Positions 22,187-31,117 are shown, counted from the stretch's first letter. The stretch: 34,593 bases of DNA from Brevibacterium linens ATCC 9172 (GCF_900169165.1 NZ_FXYY01000029.1:1-34593), one strand, 5' to 3'. Notes: a model not told the origin generated them from the letters alone. Program-made: numbers and translations.

Positions 22187-23777
22187 ATGACCTCCACCAA
22201 TGCAGATGACAGCCCCACGGCCTCGGCGGGACTCGGCTCCCACGCCACAGCGAATACCTCGTCCCTCAACGCCGCTCAGCGCGAACGCGACCTCGCGGCC
22301 GCCTCGGCGAATGTCTCCGACGTCGTCGTCATCGGCGGTGGATTCACCGGCGCCGGCGTCGCTCTGGACGCGGCCAGCCGCGGGCTCTCTGTCACCCTCG
22401 TCGAACGCGGCGACCTCGCCTCGGGCACGAGCAGCTGGAGCTCGAAACTCGCCCACGGCGGACTGCGCTACCTCGCGAAGGCCGACGTCGGGATCGCCTG
22501 GGAGTCGGCCGTCGAACGCGGCCGGCTGATGAACACCATCGCACCGCATCTCATCCGGCCGCTGCCGATGATCTTCCCGCTGCGCCCGGGGGTCGGCCGC
22601 GTCGAGGCCGCCATGACGAACACCGGCTTCCACGCCGGCGACCTCCTGCGGATGCTCACCCGCACGCCGAATCCCCCATCCCCGCCGCGTCTCGGCCGCC
22701 GCAGTCCGGCAGCTCGCCCCGACGACGGCGAGCGACGGTCTGCGCGGCGGGCTGCTCAGCTGGGACGGTCAGCTCGTCGACGATGCCCGGCTCGTCGTCG
22801 CCTTGGCCCGCACCGCCGCCGAACGCGGTGCGGGTGTCATCACCTACGCCGAGGCGACCGACATCGAACCCACGCGCGTGCACATCAGGGACCGCCTCAC
22901 CGGGGATGAGCACACGCTGCGCGCCCGACAGATCGTCAACGCCGCCGGCGTCTGGTCGGACACTCTCTCGGACGAGGTCGAACTGGCCCCGAGCAAGGGT
23001 TCGCACATTCTCGTTCCTGCCGCTCGCCTCGGCGATCCGCAGGCCGCGATCACCGCACCGGTGCCCGGTCACTTCGGCCGCTACGTCTTCGCCGTGCCGT
23101 GGCACAACGGTCTGGTCATGATCGGTCTCACCGACGATCCGCACCACGGTCCGATCCCGGACCGCGCCCTTCCCGACGAGGGCGAGGAGGCATTCCTCCT
23201 CGACACGATCAACGCCGTCCTCGAGGACAAGCTGACCACTGACGACATCGTCGGCGGCTACGCCGGCTTCCGTCCGCTGATCAAGAGCAGCGATTCCACC
23301 GACAGCGCCGACCTCTCCCGCAGACACGCCCTGCTGCGCGACTCCCGGACCGGGGCGCTGACGATCGTCGGTGGCAAGCTCACCGCCTACCGCCGCATGG
23401 CCGAAGACGCCGTCGACGACGTCGTCAAGGTCGGCGGACTGCGCGCCGGAGGGTGCCGGACGACCGAACTCGGCCTCGTCGGCAAGGGCACACCCGCACC
23501 CGGCCTGCCCGACCGCCTCGTCGCCGTCTACGGAACCGACGCAGCGACAGTGGTCGCCTACGGCGATGCCGACCCCTCCTTCAACGAACCCGTGCGCGAG
23601 GGCATCCCGCTGACCGGCGCGGAAGTCCGCTTTGCCGTCGACCACGAACTGGCGGTGACGATCGAGGACGTCATCGACCGGCGGACCCGGTGGGGACTCG
23701 TCGACGCCGACCGCGCCGACCTCTATGACGCCGTAGCCCGGCTCGCTCCGGAACTCACCACCGAATCACGAGGATGA
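22187..23777 (+). pseudogene. glpD: Glycerol-3-phosphate dehydrogenase GlpD, one-base frameshift
   Basis: This FAD enzyme oxidises glycerol 3-phosphate to DHAP at the membrane. The N-terminal part in the first frame has the FAD motif VVVIGGGFTGAGVALDAASR and SGTSSWSSKLAHGGLRYL. The frame is lost near 22670, and the protein continues in the next frame as RRVSAAAVRQLAP and LRGGLLSWDGQLVDDARL, through to 23777. Removing one C from the CCCCC run at 22673-22677 restores a continuous 529-aa protein of normal layout. Both halves look well conserved, so this is either a very recent mutation, a sequencing error or a slippage site. ATG 22187 has GAAAGG 6 nt upstream. Confidence 0.85.
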
Positions 23778-23782
23778 CGATC

Positions 23783-25429
23783 ATGGACAAGCCGCGTATG
23801 CGCTGGTGGGGCTGGGGCGAAGACGGCCACGACGGACCCATCAAGCCCGGCGCAAAGGTGATACTGAGCAAACACTGCGGGGGGCCGGCCGGAGTCGACA
23901 GACCCCATGTGGACCTCGACGACGTCGAACTGCCCGAATCAGTCCTGCCGTCCGCAGTCAGAGTCCGTTTCGCCGAGGCGGTGGGCGAGGCGTTCGTCCG
24001 CGATGATCACGCGACCCGAGTCTCCCATGCGGCCGGGCGCAGCCTGCCCGACCTCATCCGGCTGCGCAGAGGCGAGCTGGTCACCGCTCCCGATGCGGTG
24101 CTCTACCCGGCTTCGAACGCCGAGGTGGACGCCCTCCTCGCGCTGTGCGCCGAGGGGTCCGTGGCGGTCGTTCCCTTCGGCGGCGGCACCAGTGTCGTCG
24201 GCGGCATCGATGCCGTACGCGGCGAGTTCTCCGCGGTCGTGAGCATCAGCCTGGCCCGGCTCGACCGGATCATCGACATCGACGAGGAATCGCTGACGGC
24301 CACCGTCCAGGCCGGAGTCTTCGGACCCGACCTCGAGGAAGCACTGCAGACCCGCGGCTTCACTCTCGCCCACTATCCGCAGTCCTTCGAGTTCAGCACC
24401 GTCGGCGGCTGGGTCGCCACCCGCTCGGCCGGTCAGCAGTCGACCGGCTACGGCCGCATCGATGAGAACGTCTGCGGTCTGCGCTGCTCGACCCCGAACG
24501 GTCCCGTCGAGCTGCCCACCACCCCGGCCACGGCGGCCGGCCCGAACCCGCGGCAGCTCTTCGTCGGCTCCGAAGGGACGCTGGGCATCATCACCGAGGC
24601 GACCCTGCGGATCCATCGCGTGCCGAAGGCAGTGCTGGGCGACTCCTGGTTCTTCCCCGACTTCGCTTCGGGCAGCGCAGCACTGCGGGAGATGGAGCAG
24701 TCGGGACTGCACCTCGACATCGCCCGTCTCTCGGATGTCAACGAGACCGCGTTCGGTCTCGCGCAGCTCGGCAGCGAGCTGCAGCGCAGGGGCGTCCTGG
24801 CCTACCTGCGCGCCCGCGGCCTCACGGATCCCTGCCTCCTCATCGTCCGCTACGACGGCACCCCCTCCGATGTGCGTGCGCGTCGCTCCCAGGGCCGTTC
24901 GATCGTGCGCAGGCACAAGGGCGTCAACCTCGGCGCGGTTCCGGAGACCTCGTGGGAGAAGCACCGCTTCTCGACTCCGTACCTGCGGGATCAGCTGCTG
25001 CGTGAGGGCATGATCGTCGAGACGATGGAGACCTCCGCCCCGTGGTCGAAGGTGAATGACCTCCACGGCACGATCACCGCCGGAATCGAGACAGCGATGG
25101 TCGAGCGCGGCACTCCTGCATTCGTGCTCTGCCACGTCTCGCATCTCTACGCCACCGGCTGTTCGCTGTATTACACGGTCTTCGCCAAGCAGGAGGTCGG
25201 GGCGGAGATCGCCCAATGGAAGGCGCTGAAGTCCGCGGCCAGCGACGCCATCATGGCAGGCGGCGGAACGATCACCCATCACCATGCCGTCGGCACCGAC
25301 CACGCTCCGTGGCTGCCCGCCGAGACCGGTCAGATGTGGCTGCGGATGCTGCGTGCGGCCAAGGCCGAGGTCGACCCGACCGGCATCATGAATCCCGGCA
25401 AGCTGATGAACGGACCGGATCGACTGTGA
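23783..25429 (+). CDS. FAD-binding oxidase, alkyldihydroxyacetonephosphate synthase-like
   Basis: This protein of about 548 aa is in the vanillyl-alcohol-oxidase/PCMH flavoprotein family. The FAD-binding loop VPFGGGTSVVGG and the second FAD segment STVGGWVATRSAGQQSTGYG are clear. A C-terminal histidine triplet in GGGTITHHHAVGTDHAPW matches the active-site HHH of ether-lipid alkyl-DHAP synthases. The end DPTGIMNPGKLM is family-typical. ATG 23783 has ACGAGG at proper distance; ATG 23774 overlaps the glpD stop (ATGA). It may act on acyl- or alkyl-DHAP made from GlpD product, or be a flavoprotein of the Rv2251 type. The true substrate is unproven. Confidence 0.83.
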   Translation: MDKPRMRWWGWGEDGHDGPIKPGAKVILSKHCGGPAGVDRPHVDLDDVELPESVLPSAVRVRFAEAVGEAFVRDDHATRVSHAAGRSLPDLIRLRRGELVTAPDAVLYPASNAEVDALLALCAEGSVAVVPFGGGTSVVGGIDAVRGEFSAVVSISLARLDRIIDIDEESLTATVQAGVFGPDLEEALQTRGFTLAHYPQSFEFSTVGGWVATRSAGQQSTGYGRIDENVCGLRCSTPNGPVELPTTPATAAGPNPRQLFVGSEGTLGIITEATLRIHRVPKAVLGDSWFFPDFASGSAALREMEQSGLHLDIARLSDVNETAFGLAQLGSELQRRGVLAYLRARGLTDPCLLIVRYDGTPSDVRARRSQGRSIVRRHKGVNLGAVPETSWEKHRFSTPYLRDQLLREGMIVETMETSAPWSKVNDLHGTITAGIETAMVERGTPAFVLCHVSHLYATGCSLYYTVFAKQEVGAEIAQWKALKSAASDAIMAGGGTITHHHAVGTDHAPWLPAETGQMWLRMLRAAKAEVDPTGIMNPGKLMNGPDRL

Positions 25430-26244
25430 GCGGCATCGACGACAAGGGCGCCTTCGGCACGGGTTCGACAGACCGGGGCTCTTCGCGGCCCGTCGCCGAT
25501 CCGGCGGTCGTGCCCGTGATCCTCAATCCCACGGCCCGCCGTGGGGCGGTGCTCAGGCGGATCGATCCGCTCGTCCACGCCTTCGCAGTACACGGCCTCG
25601 AGGCGCGGCTTGTCAGAAGCACGAGCGCCGACCACGCGAAGGAGCTCGCCGCAGCATTCGCCGCCGAGGGCGCCCCAGTCGTCGGCGCACTCGGCGGGGA
25701 CGGGATGGCGCGCACAGTGGCCGCGGGGCTCGTCGACACCGCAACATCACTGGGCGTCATCGCCGGTGGGCGCGGCAATGACCTCATCGGCAAACTCGGC
25801 ATCCCGAAAGGCGTCGAAGAGGCCGTGGCCACCATCGCGAACGGAACCGATCGTGCCATCGACGTGCTCGACCTCGATCTGACAGTCGACGGACAGCGCC
25901 TCGACTTCCGGGGCCTGACTGCGGGTTTCGCGAATTCCGGCCGCTACGGGGGCGGACTCACACTCTCCACTGAGGCGGCGATCGACGACGGACTCATCGA
26001 CGTCGTCCTCCTCAAGGAGGCGTGGCTGCCGAGGCTCGCCGTCGAGCTCGTCGCGTTCATGTCCGGCAAGCACGACCGGCATCCGCATATCCACTTCGCC
26101 CACGCGCGGGAGGTGAAGATCGACACCCCCGCCGGTGCCGCGCCGGTCGAGATCGTCGCCGACGGCGACGCGGTCGCGCAGACCCCGGCAACAGTGACGA
26201 TCCGCCCGTCATCCCTCAAGGTCCGCGTTCCCCACGACCGGTGA
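25426..26244 (+). CDS. Diacylglycerol kinase-family lipid kinase
   Basis: This 272-aa protein has the DAGK catalytic domain: VPVILNPTARRG near residue 28, the nucleotide loop LGGDGMARTVAAGL and the GGRGNDLIG motif. The C-terminal beta domain ends in ADGDAVAQTPATVTIRPSSL. It phosphorylates diacylglycerol or a related lipid to feed phospholipid synthesis. GTG 25426 overlaps the previous stop in GTGA. The first 22 residues are a variable Gly/Ser-rich lead. With GlpD and the AGPS-like flavoprotein it mirrors Rv2252 in Mycobacterium tuberculosis. Confidence 0.86.
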   Translation: MSGIDDKGAFGTGSTDRGSSRPVADPAVVPVILNPTARRGAVLRRIDPLVHAFAVHGLEARLVRSTSADHAKELAAAFAAEGAPVVGALGGDGMARTVAAGLVDTATSLGVIAGGRGNDLIGKLGIPKGVEEAVATIANGTDRAIDVLDLDLTVDGQRLDFRGLTAGFANSGRYGGGLTLSTEAAIDDGLIDVVLLKEAWLPRLAVELVAFMSGKHDRHPHIHFAHAREVKIDTPAGAAPVEIVADGDAVAQTPATVTIRPSSLKVRVPHDR

Positions 26245-26311
26245 TTCGGGTCGCCCAAGGTTCCGGCGGCAGTCATCCGCCGCGGGAACACTCAGCACAG
26301 CGAGAAGGCCC

Positions 26312-26370
26312 AGTCCCGGACGTTCCGTGCGGTCGAACTGCTCGAAATCCCGCACAGGACGTCCGGAACT
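26312..26370. terminator. Long imperfect palindrome between convergent lipid kinase and paaZ
   Basis: 21-bp arms (26312-26332 and 26350-26370) differ at three positions and enclose a 17-nt loop. The first arm contains GGACGTTCCGTGCGG. A CCTTTT follows on the plus strand (26377-26382). It lies between two convergent stop codons, so bidirectional termination is the simplest role. Confidence 0.65.
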
Positions 26371-26388
26371 CGACAACCTTTTGCGCCC

Positions 26389-28425
26389 TCAGTACTCCTT
26401 GGCCACCAGGGTGAGCACGTCGTAGTTCGCGACGGGCTCCTCGTTCTGGTTGACGACCTGCGCGTCCCAGCGGACCTCACCGTATTCGTCGGTCTCACGT
26501 GGGGTGATGCGCTTGGCTGTCAGTGTCACCTTGAGCTTGTCACCTGGGGAGACGGGCGTGATGAAGGTGAGCCCCTCGAGTCCGTAGTTCGCGAGCACCG
26601 GGCCCGGGTCCGGCTGGACGAAGAGTCCGGCGGCGAAGGACACGATGAGGTAGCCGTGCGCCACGCGTCCCGGGAAGAACGGGTTCGCGGCGGCCGCCTC
26701 CTCGTTCATGTGGGCGTAGAAGGTGTCCCCGGTGAAGTTCGCGAAGTGCTCGATATCGTCGAGCGTGACCTCGCGCCATTCCGAATCCAGGGTGTCGCCG
26801 ATGCGCAGATCCGCAAGCGACTTCGTGAACGGATGCTCGCCGAGGCGGCGCTCCGATCCGTTGACCCATTCCCCACCGATCGCGGTGAGCATGTCCGGGG
26901 AGGCCTGGATCGCGGTGCGCTGCATGAAGTGTGTGATACCGCGCAGTCCACCCATCTCCTCACCGCCGCCGGCCCGACCGGGGCCGCCGTGGATGAGGTT
27001 CGGCAGCGGCGAACCGTGACCGGTCGACTCGTCGGCATCGTCACGGTCGAGGACGAGCACGCGGCCGTGCCACGGGGCGACCTTCCGGACGAATTCGGTG
27101 GCGAACTCACGGTCGTGGGTGACGACGGAGCCGACCAGGGAGCCGCGGCCGCGGGCGGCCAGACGGACGGCATCCTCGGTGTCGGAATAGGTGATGATCG
27201 AGGTCACGGGCCCGAAAGCCTCGATGTCGTGGACGGCATCGGACCAGGCGTCATCGGCCTGGAGGACGGTCGCCGCGACATAGGCTCCGCCGTGCTCGGC
27301 AGCCAGACGATCGGACTCCTCACGTCCGCCGGTCAGCAGGTGGGCTCCCCCAGCGATGATCCGGTCGACCGCATCGAGGACGTCGGTGCGCTGTTTGTCG
27401 GAGACGACGGGGCCCAGGCGGGTGGACTTCTCGCGCGGATCGCCGACGCCCTGGGTGGCGAGCTTCGCGATGATCGCTTCGCCGACCGCCTCGGCGTGGG
27501 CCTTAGGCACGAACGTGCGGCGGATCGCGGTGCATTTCTGTCCGGCCTTGACGGTCATCTCGGCGACGACGCCGGAGACGAAGAGGTCGAACTCCTGTGT
27601 GCCGGGTGCGGCGTCGGGACCGAGCAGGGAGAAGTTGAGCGAGTCCGCCTCGGCGAAGAAGCGGGTGCCGCGCTGGGTCACGCAGTCGAGCGCGGACAGC
27701 GTGCGGGCGGTGTTCGCGGACCCGGTGAAGGCGATCGCGTCCTGTTCGGCGAGGTGGTCGAAGAGCGGGGTGACGTCGCCGCTGACCAGCTGGATCGCAC
27801 CATCGGGGAGCAGCCCGGACTCGATCATGTCGGCAACGACGGCACGGGTCAGGTGGGCGGTGTCGGTGGCGGGCTTGACGACGACGGGGACGCCGGCGAC
27901 GAACATCGGGCCGAACTTCTCGAGCATGCCCCAGACGGGGAAGTTGAAGGCGTTGATCTGCAGCGCGAGTCCCTGTCGGGAGGTGAGGATGTGGCGGCCG
28001 ACGAAGGTGCCGTTCTTCGACAGACGCTCGACTCCGCCGTCGAGGTGGACGGTCGAGTTCGGCATCTGGCGGCGGGCGACGCCGGAGTAGGTGAAGAGGG
28101 TGCCGATTCCGCCTTCGATGTCGACGAAGGCGTCGCGCTTCGTGGTGCCGGTGGAAAACGAGATCTCGTGGTAGTTCTTCGTGCGCTCCATGAGGTAGGT
28201 CGCGAGCTTCTTCAGTATCACACCGCGCTGGTGGAAGGTGAGTGCCTGCAGCGCCTCGATGCCGGTGGTCCGGGCATGATCGGCGACGGCGGCGAAGTCG
28301 ATTCCGGCCGAACTCACCGAGTGCAGGAGCTCTCCGGTGCCGGCGTCGCGGACGGGTCGGGCGGACTCCGTCGCTCCGGGTGTGTGCCAGCCTCCGGCCA
28401 CATAGGAACTGAGGATTTCGGTCAT
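26389..28425 (-). CDS. paaZ: PaaZ, oxepin-CoA hydrolase / 3-oxo-5,6-dehydrosuberyl-CoA semialdehyde dehydrogenase
   Basis: This 678-aa bifunctional ring-opening enzyme is close in length to E. coli PaaZ (681). The N-terminal aldehyde dehydrogenase domain (about 1-520) has general-base E259 in FFAEAD and nucleophile C298 in KAGQKCTA. The C-terminal MaoC-type hydratase domain (about 530-678) has the catalytic pair D567/H572 in FTGDTFYAHMNEEA. All four residues sit at small constant offsets from E. coli E256, C295, D561 and H566. ATG 28425 is preceded by GGGAG; the longer frame to 28482 crosses into the leader. It stands alone, away from the main operon, but its promoter has a PaaR-type operator. 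Confidence 0.92.
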   Translation of the reverse strand: MTEILSSYVAGGWHTPGATESARPVRDAGTGELLHSVSSAGIDFAAVADHARTTGIEALQALTFHQRGVILKKLATYLMERTKNYHEISFSTGTTKRDAFVDIEGGIGTLFTYSGVARRQMPNSTVHLDGGVERLSKNGTFVGRHILTSRQGLALQINAFNFPVWGMLEKFGPMFVAGVPVVVKPATDTAHLTRAVVADMIESGLLPDGAIQLVSGDVTPLFDHLAEQDAIAFTGSANTARTLSALDCVTQRGTRFFAEADSLNFSLLGPDAAPGTQEFDLFVSGVVAEMTVKAGQKCTAIRRTFVPKAHAEAVGEAIIAKLATQGVGDPREKSTRLGPVVSDKQRTDVLDAVDRIIAGGAHLLTGGREESDRLAAEHGGAYVAATVLQADDAWSDAVHDIEAFGPVTSIITYSDTEDAVRLAARGRGSLVGSVVTHDREFATEFVRKVAPWHGRVLVLDRDDADESTGHGSPLPNLIHGGPGRAGGGEEMGGLRGITHFMQRTAIQASPDMLTAIGGEWVNGSERRLGEHPFTKSLADLRIGDTLDSEWREVTLDDIEHFANFTGDTFYAHMNEEAAAANPFFPGRVAHGYLIVSFAAGLFVQPDPGPVLANYGLEGLTFITPVSPGDKLKVTLTAKRITPRETDEYGEVRWDAQVVNQNEEPVANYDVLTLVAKEY

Positions 28426-28502
28426 GCTTTGCTCTCCCTCGCGGAACGACGTCTCCCGGTTCACGGTGGCCGATGTCGGCACCGCTGCCGATTCATAGAA
28501 AT

Positions 28503-28531
28503 ATACTAACCAATTGGTCGGTAATTGTCAT
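28503..28531 (-). promoter_or_regulatory. paaZ promoter with PaaR-type operator in the spacer
   Basis: On the minus strand, ATGACA (28531-28526, 5 of 6 to TTGACA) and TAGTAT (28508-28503) are 17 bp apart. The operator ACTAACCAATTGGTCGGT (28505-28522), with a perfect ACCAATTGGT core, fills the spacer and overlaps the -10. Repressor binding should exclude RNA polymerase. Confidence 0.68.
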
Positions 28532-28563
28532 CGCAAGGAGTGGCGTACGCCACTGTCCTGGTC

Positions 28564-28598
28564 TATGATCGAGAGCGATTACTGACCGAACGGTCACC
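28564..28598 (+). promoter_or_regulatory. Promoter and PaaR-type operator of the MHS transporter
   Basis: TATGAT (28564-28569, 5 of 6) is a strong -10; the -35 is weak (TGGCGT, 28541-28546). ACTGACCGAACGGTCACC (28581-28598), with perfect TGACCG/CGGTCA half-sites around a 2-bp centre, lies just after the expected start near 28576. The paaZ promoter lies about 60 bp away in the opposite direction. Confidence 0.62.
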
Positions 28599-28674
28599 AT
28601 CGGCCGGCCCGAAGACGGACTCGCCGGTGCGCCGCGGTCCTCGGCAATGTCGCCCAGCAACGGAAAGTCCAGGC

Positions 28675-30009
28675 ATGTCCACAACCGCTCAGCACACGAT
28701 CACCCGCGAGGAGCGCAAGGTCCTCGCCGGCACCCTCGTCGGCACCACCATCGAGTGGTACGACTTCTTCATCTACGCTCAGGCCGCCGGTCTTGTCCTC
28801 TCGGCTCAGTACTTCGGCCCGCTGGCCTCGGACAATCCGGCGCTCGGCCAGATCATGGCCTGGGCGTCTCTGGGCATTTCGTTCCTCTTCCGACCGTTGG
28901 GCGCAATCCTCGCCGGCCACCTCGGTGATCGGATCGGGCGGAAGAAGATGCTCGTCCTCACGCTCATCCTCATGGGGGCCGCGACCTCGCTCATCGGCCT
29001 GCTGCCGAACTACGCGATGATCGGCATCGGCGCACCGATCCTGCTCACCCTGCTGCGGATCCTCCAGGGCTTCTCCGCCGGCGGCGAATGGGGCGGTGCC
29101 GCACTGCTGTCGGTCGAGCATGCCCCGGTCTCCAAGCGCGGGATCTTCGGCGCCTACCCGCAGATCGGCGTGCCCGTGGGCATGATTCTCGCCACCGGCG
29201 TCATCTGGATCCTGACCACCGTGCTCACCCCCGAACAGTTCGCGAGCTTCGGCTGGAGGATTCCGTTCCTCTTCTCCGTCGTCCTCGTGCTCGTCGGCTA
29301 TTACATCCGCCGCCAGGTCGAGGAGTCACCGGTCTTCGCCGAACTCGCCGAACGCAAGGCCGAGTCCTCGGCCCCGCTGGGCACGCTGTTCAAGAAGAAC
29401 ACGAAGGAAGTCGTCCTCTCTGCGCTCATCTTCATCGGCAACAACGCCGTGGGCTACATGATCATCGCGTTCTTCGCCGCCTACGCCTCTCGTCCTCTCG
29501 CCGAGGGCGGATCCGTCGGCCTCGACCGGGCGCCCGTGCTGCTGGCGACGACCCTGGCGAGCTTCGGTTGGTTGGTGTTCACGATGTGGGGCGGCGCGCT
29601 GTCGGACAAGCTCGGTCGCGTGCGCACCTTCCAGATCGGCTACATCCTGCTCATCGTGTGGCTCATCCCGACGTTCCTCATGATCGACATGGCCAATATC
29701 TGGATGTACGGCATCGGCATCTTCGTCCTCACCGTCGGCATGGGTCTGTCCTACGGCCCGATGTCGGCGATGTATGCGGAGATGTTCCCCGTCGAGGTCC
29801 GCTATTCAGGTGTGTCGATCGGCTATGCGCTCGGCGCGATCCTCGGCGGCGCCTTCGCCCCGACCATCGCCGAGACCCTGCTGGCCGAGACGGGTTCGTC
29901 GATCTCGATCGCGATCTACATGATCATCGTGTGCGTCATCTCGCTCATCGGCGTCAGCCTCGTCAAGGAGACGAAGGGCAACGACCTCGGTTTGGCCAAG
30001 CTCCACTGA
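28675..30009 (+). CDS. MHS-family MFS transporter, candidate phenylacetate uptake carrier
   Basis: This 444-aa, 12-helix proton symporter is of the metabolite:H+ symporter type. The family signature TTIEWYDFFIYAQAAGLV is at about 23-40, the loop motif GHLGDRIGRKKML follows helix 3, and LQGFSAGGEWGGAALLSVEH follows. MHS members import organic acids such as shikimate, citrate or aromatic acids. A PaaR-type operator at its promoter and divergence from paaZ suggest uptake of phenylacetate or a related aromatic acid (inference). ATG 28675 has GGAAAG 7 nt upstream; the earlier in-frame start at 28525 would lie within the operator region. It ends before a hairpin terminator. Confidence 0.87.
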   Translation: MSTTAQHTITREERKVLAGTLVGTTIEWYDFFIYAQAAGLVLSAQYFGPLASDNPALGQIMAWASLGISFLFRPLGAILAGHLGDRIGRKKMLVLTLILMGAATSLIGLLPNYAMIGIGAPILLTLLRILQGFSAGGEWGGAALLSVEHAPVSKRGIFGAYPQIGVPVGMILATGVIWILTTVLTPEQFASFGWRIPFLFSVVLVLVGYYIRRQVEESPVFAELAERKAESSAPLGTLFKKNTKEVVLSALIFIGNNAVGYMIIAFFAAYASRPLAEGGSVGLDRAPVLLATTLASFGWLVFTMWGGALSDKLGRVRTFQIGYILLIVWLIPTFLMIDMANIWMYGIGIFVLTVGMGLSYGPMSAMYAEMFPVEVRYSGVSIGYALGAILGGAFAPTIAETLLAETGSSISIAIYMIIVCVISLIGVSLVKETKGNDLGLAKLH

Positions 30010-30053
30010 GGCTACCGCGAACCCCTGGGTCGTCACCTGCACCTCGATTTCCT

Positions 30054-30099
30054 GGTCGATCCACGGTGATTCCTCCGCCTGTACCACCGTGGATCGACC
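30054..30099 (+). terminator. Perfect 15-bp palindrome after the MHS transporter
   Basis: GGTCGATCCACGGTG (30054-30068) pairs perfectly with 30085-30099 around a 16-nt loop. It lies 45-90 bp after the transporter stop and before the serine dehydratase promoter. No U tract follows, but the position fits a terminator or insulating repeat. Confidence 0.6.
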
Positions 30100-30142
30100 C
30101 AACAATCCACCGAGGCGGCGCACCCACTCAGCAGCTCTCGCA

Positions 30143-30148
30143 TAGGCT
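30143..30148 (+). promoter_or_regulatory. -10 element of the dehydratase gene, leaderless type
   Basis: TAGGCT ends 6 nt before the ATG at 30155, with no Shine-Dalgarno. No clear -35 is seen. Confidence 0.38.
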
Positions 30149-30154
30149 GATGGC

Positions 30155-31117
30155 ATGACTGAGCTGACGTATCCCGACATCGAAGCCGCAGCCGAGCGGA
30201 TCGCCGGCCGGGTGCGCCCGGTGACCGTGGCCCCGACCGACAAGGACGGACTCGTCTTCGCCCTCGAGTTCATGCAGCACACGGGCACGTTCAAGGCCCG
30301 CGGTGCGCAGAACTTCATCCAGGCGCATCTCGCCGAGGGCACCTTCCCCGAGGCGGGAGTGACGATCGCCTCGGGCGGCAATGCAGGCCTTGCCTGCGCC
30401 TGGGCCGCCCGTGCCGCCGGTGTGACGGCGACCGTCTTCCTGCCGACCACGGCACCGAGCGTCAAGGTCGAACGGCTGCGCTCCTATGGGGTGCGTGTGG
30501 AGTTGGTCGGTTCCGAATACGCCGAGGCGGCCGCGGCCTGCCAGGAATTCGTCGACTCATCGGGTGCGTTGGCCTCGCACGCCTACGACCATCCGCTCAT
30601 CGCGGCCGGTGCCGGCACCCTGATGACCGAGATCCTCACGCAGGTGCCCGACCTCGACACCGTCGTCGTCTCCGTCGGAGGCGGCGGACTGTTCGCCGGT
30701 GTCGCGACGGCCGCGACCCATCACGGAGTGCGCACGGTGGCGGTCGAACCGGAGAACTGCCGGGCGCTGAACGCCGCAGTGGAAGCGGGTGAGCCGGTCG
30801 ACGTCACGGTCGATTCGCTGGCAGCGGACTCGCTCGGCGCACGCCGGGTCACGCCGCTGGCACTGGAGGCGGCAAGGTCGGATCTGGTCACCTCGGTGCT
30901 GGTCAGCGATGAGGCGATCATCGGAGCGCGGCAGCACCTGTGGGATGACCACCGGCTGGCGGTCGAGCATGCGGCGGCGACGGCATTGGCGGGAGTCCGC
31001 GGTCAATACGGCGAGTCGGCGAGCGACGGGAAAACTGTGAGCGGCTATGTGCCGGTCGAAGGAGAGAAGGTCTGCGTCGTACTCTGCGGGGCGAACACGA
31101 GCCTCGGCGATCTCTGA
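30155..31117 (+). CDS. PLP-dependent serine/threonine dehydratase family protein
   Basis: This 320-aa fold-type-II PLP enzyme has the PLP lysine K47 in TGTFKARGAQN, the substrate loop ASGGNAGLA and the phosphate-binding glycine loop SVGGGGLFAG. It should deaminate L-threonine or L-serine to a 2-oxo acid and ammonia. It lacks a C-terminal regulatory ACT domain, so it is probably not feedback-inhibited by isoleucine. Relatives include serine racemase and hydroxyaspartate dehydratase. It is probably monocistronic, converging on the small membrane protein gene with 7 bp between stops. Confidence 0.85.
   Translation: MTELTYPDIEAAAERIAGRVRPVTVAPTDKDGLVFALEFMQHTGTFKARGAQNFIQAHLAEGTFPEAGVTIASGGNAGLACAWAARAAGVTATVFLPTTAPSVKVERLRSYGVRVELVGSEYAEAAAACQEFVDSSGALASHAYDHPLIAAGAGTLMTEILTQVPDLDTVVVSVGGGGLFAGVATAATHHGVRTVAVEPENCRALNAAVEAGEPVDVTVDSLAADSLGARRVTPLALEAARSDLVTSVLVSDEAIIGARQHLWDDHRLAVEHAAATALAGVRGQYGESASDGKTVSGYVPVEGEKVCVVLCGANTSLGDL

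Noticed and set aside
22169..22909. A separate shorter flavoprotein ending at 22909
   Set aside because: After 22670 the frame becomes Arg/Pro-rich nonsense, while the next frame continues GlpD; a frameshift in one gene explains both.
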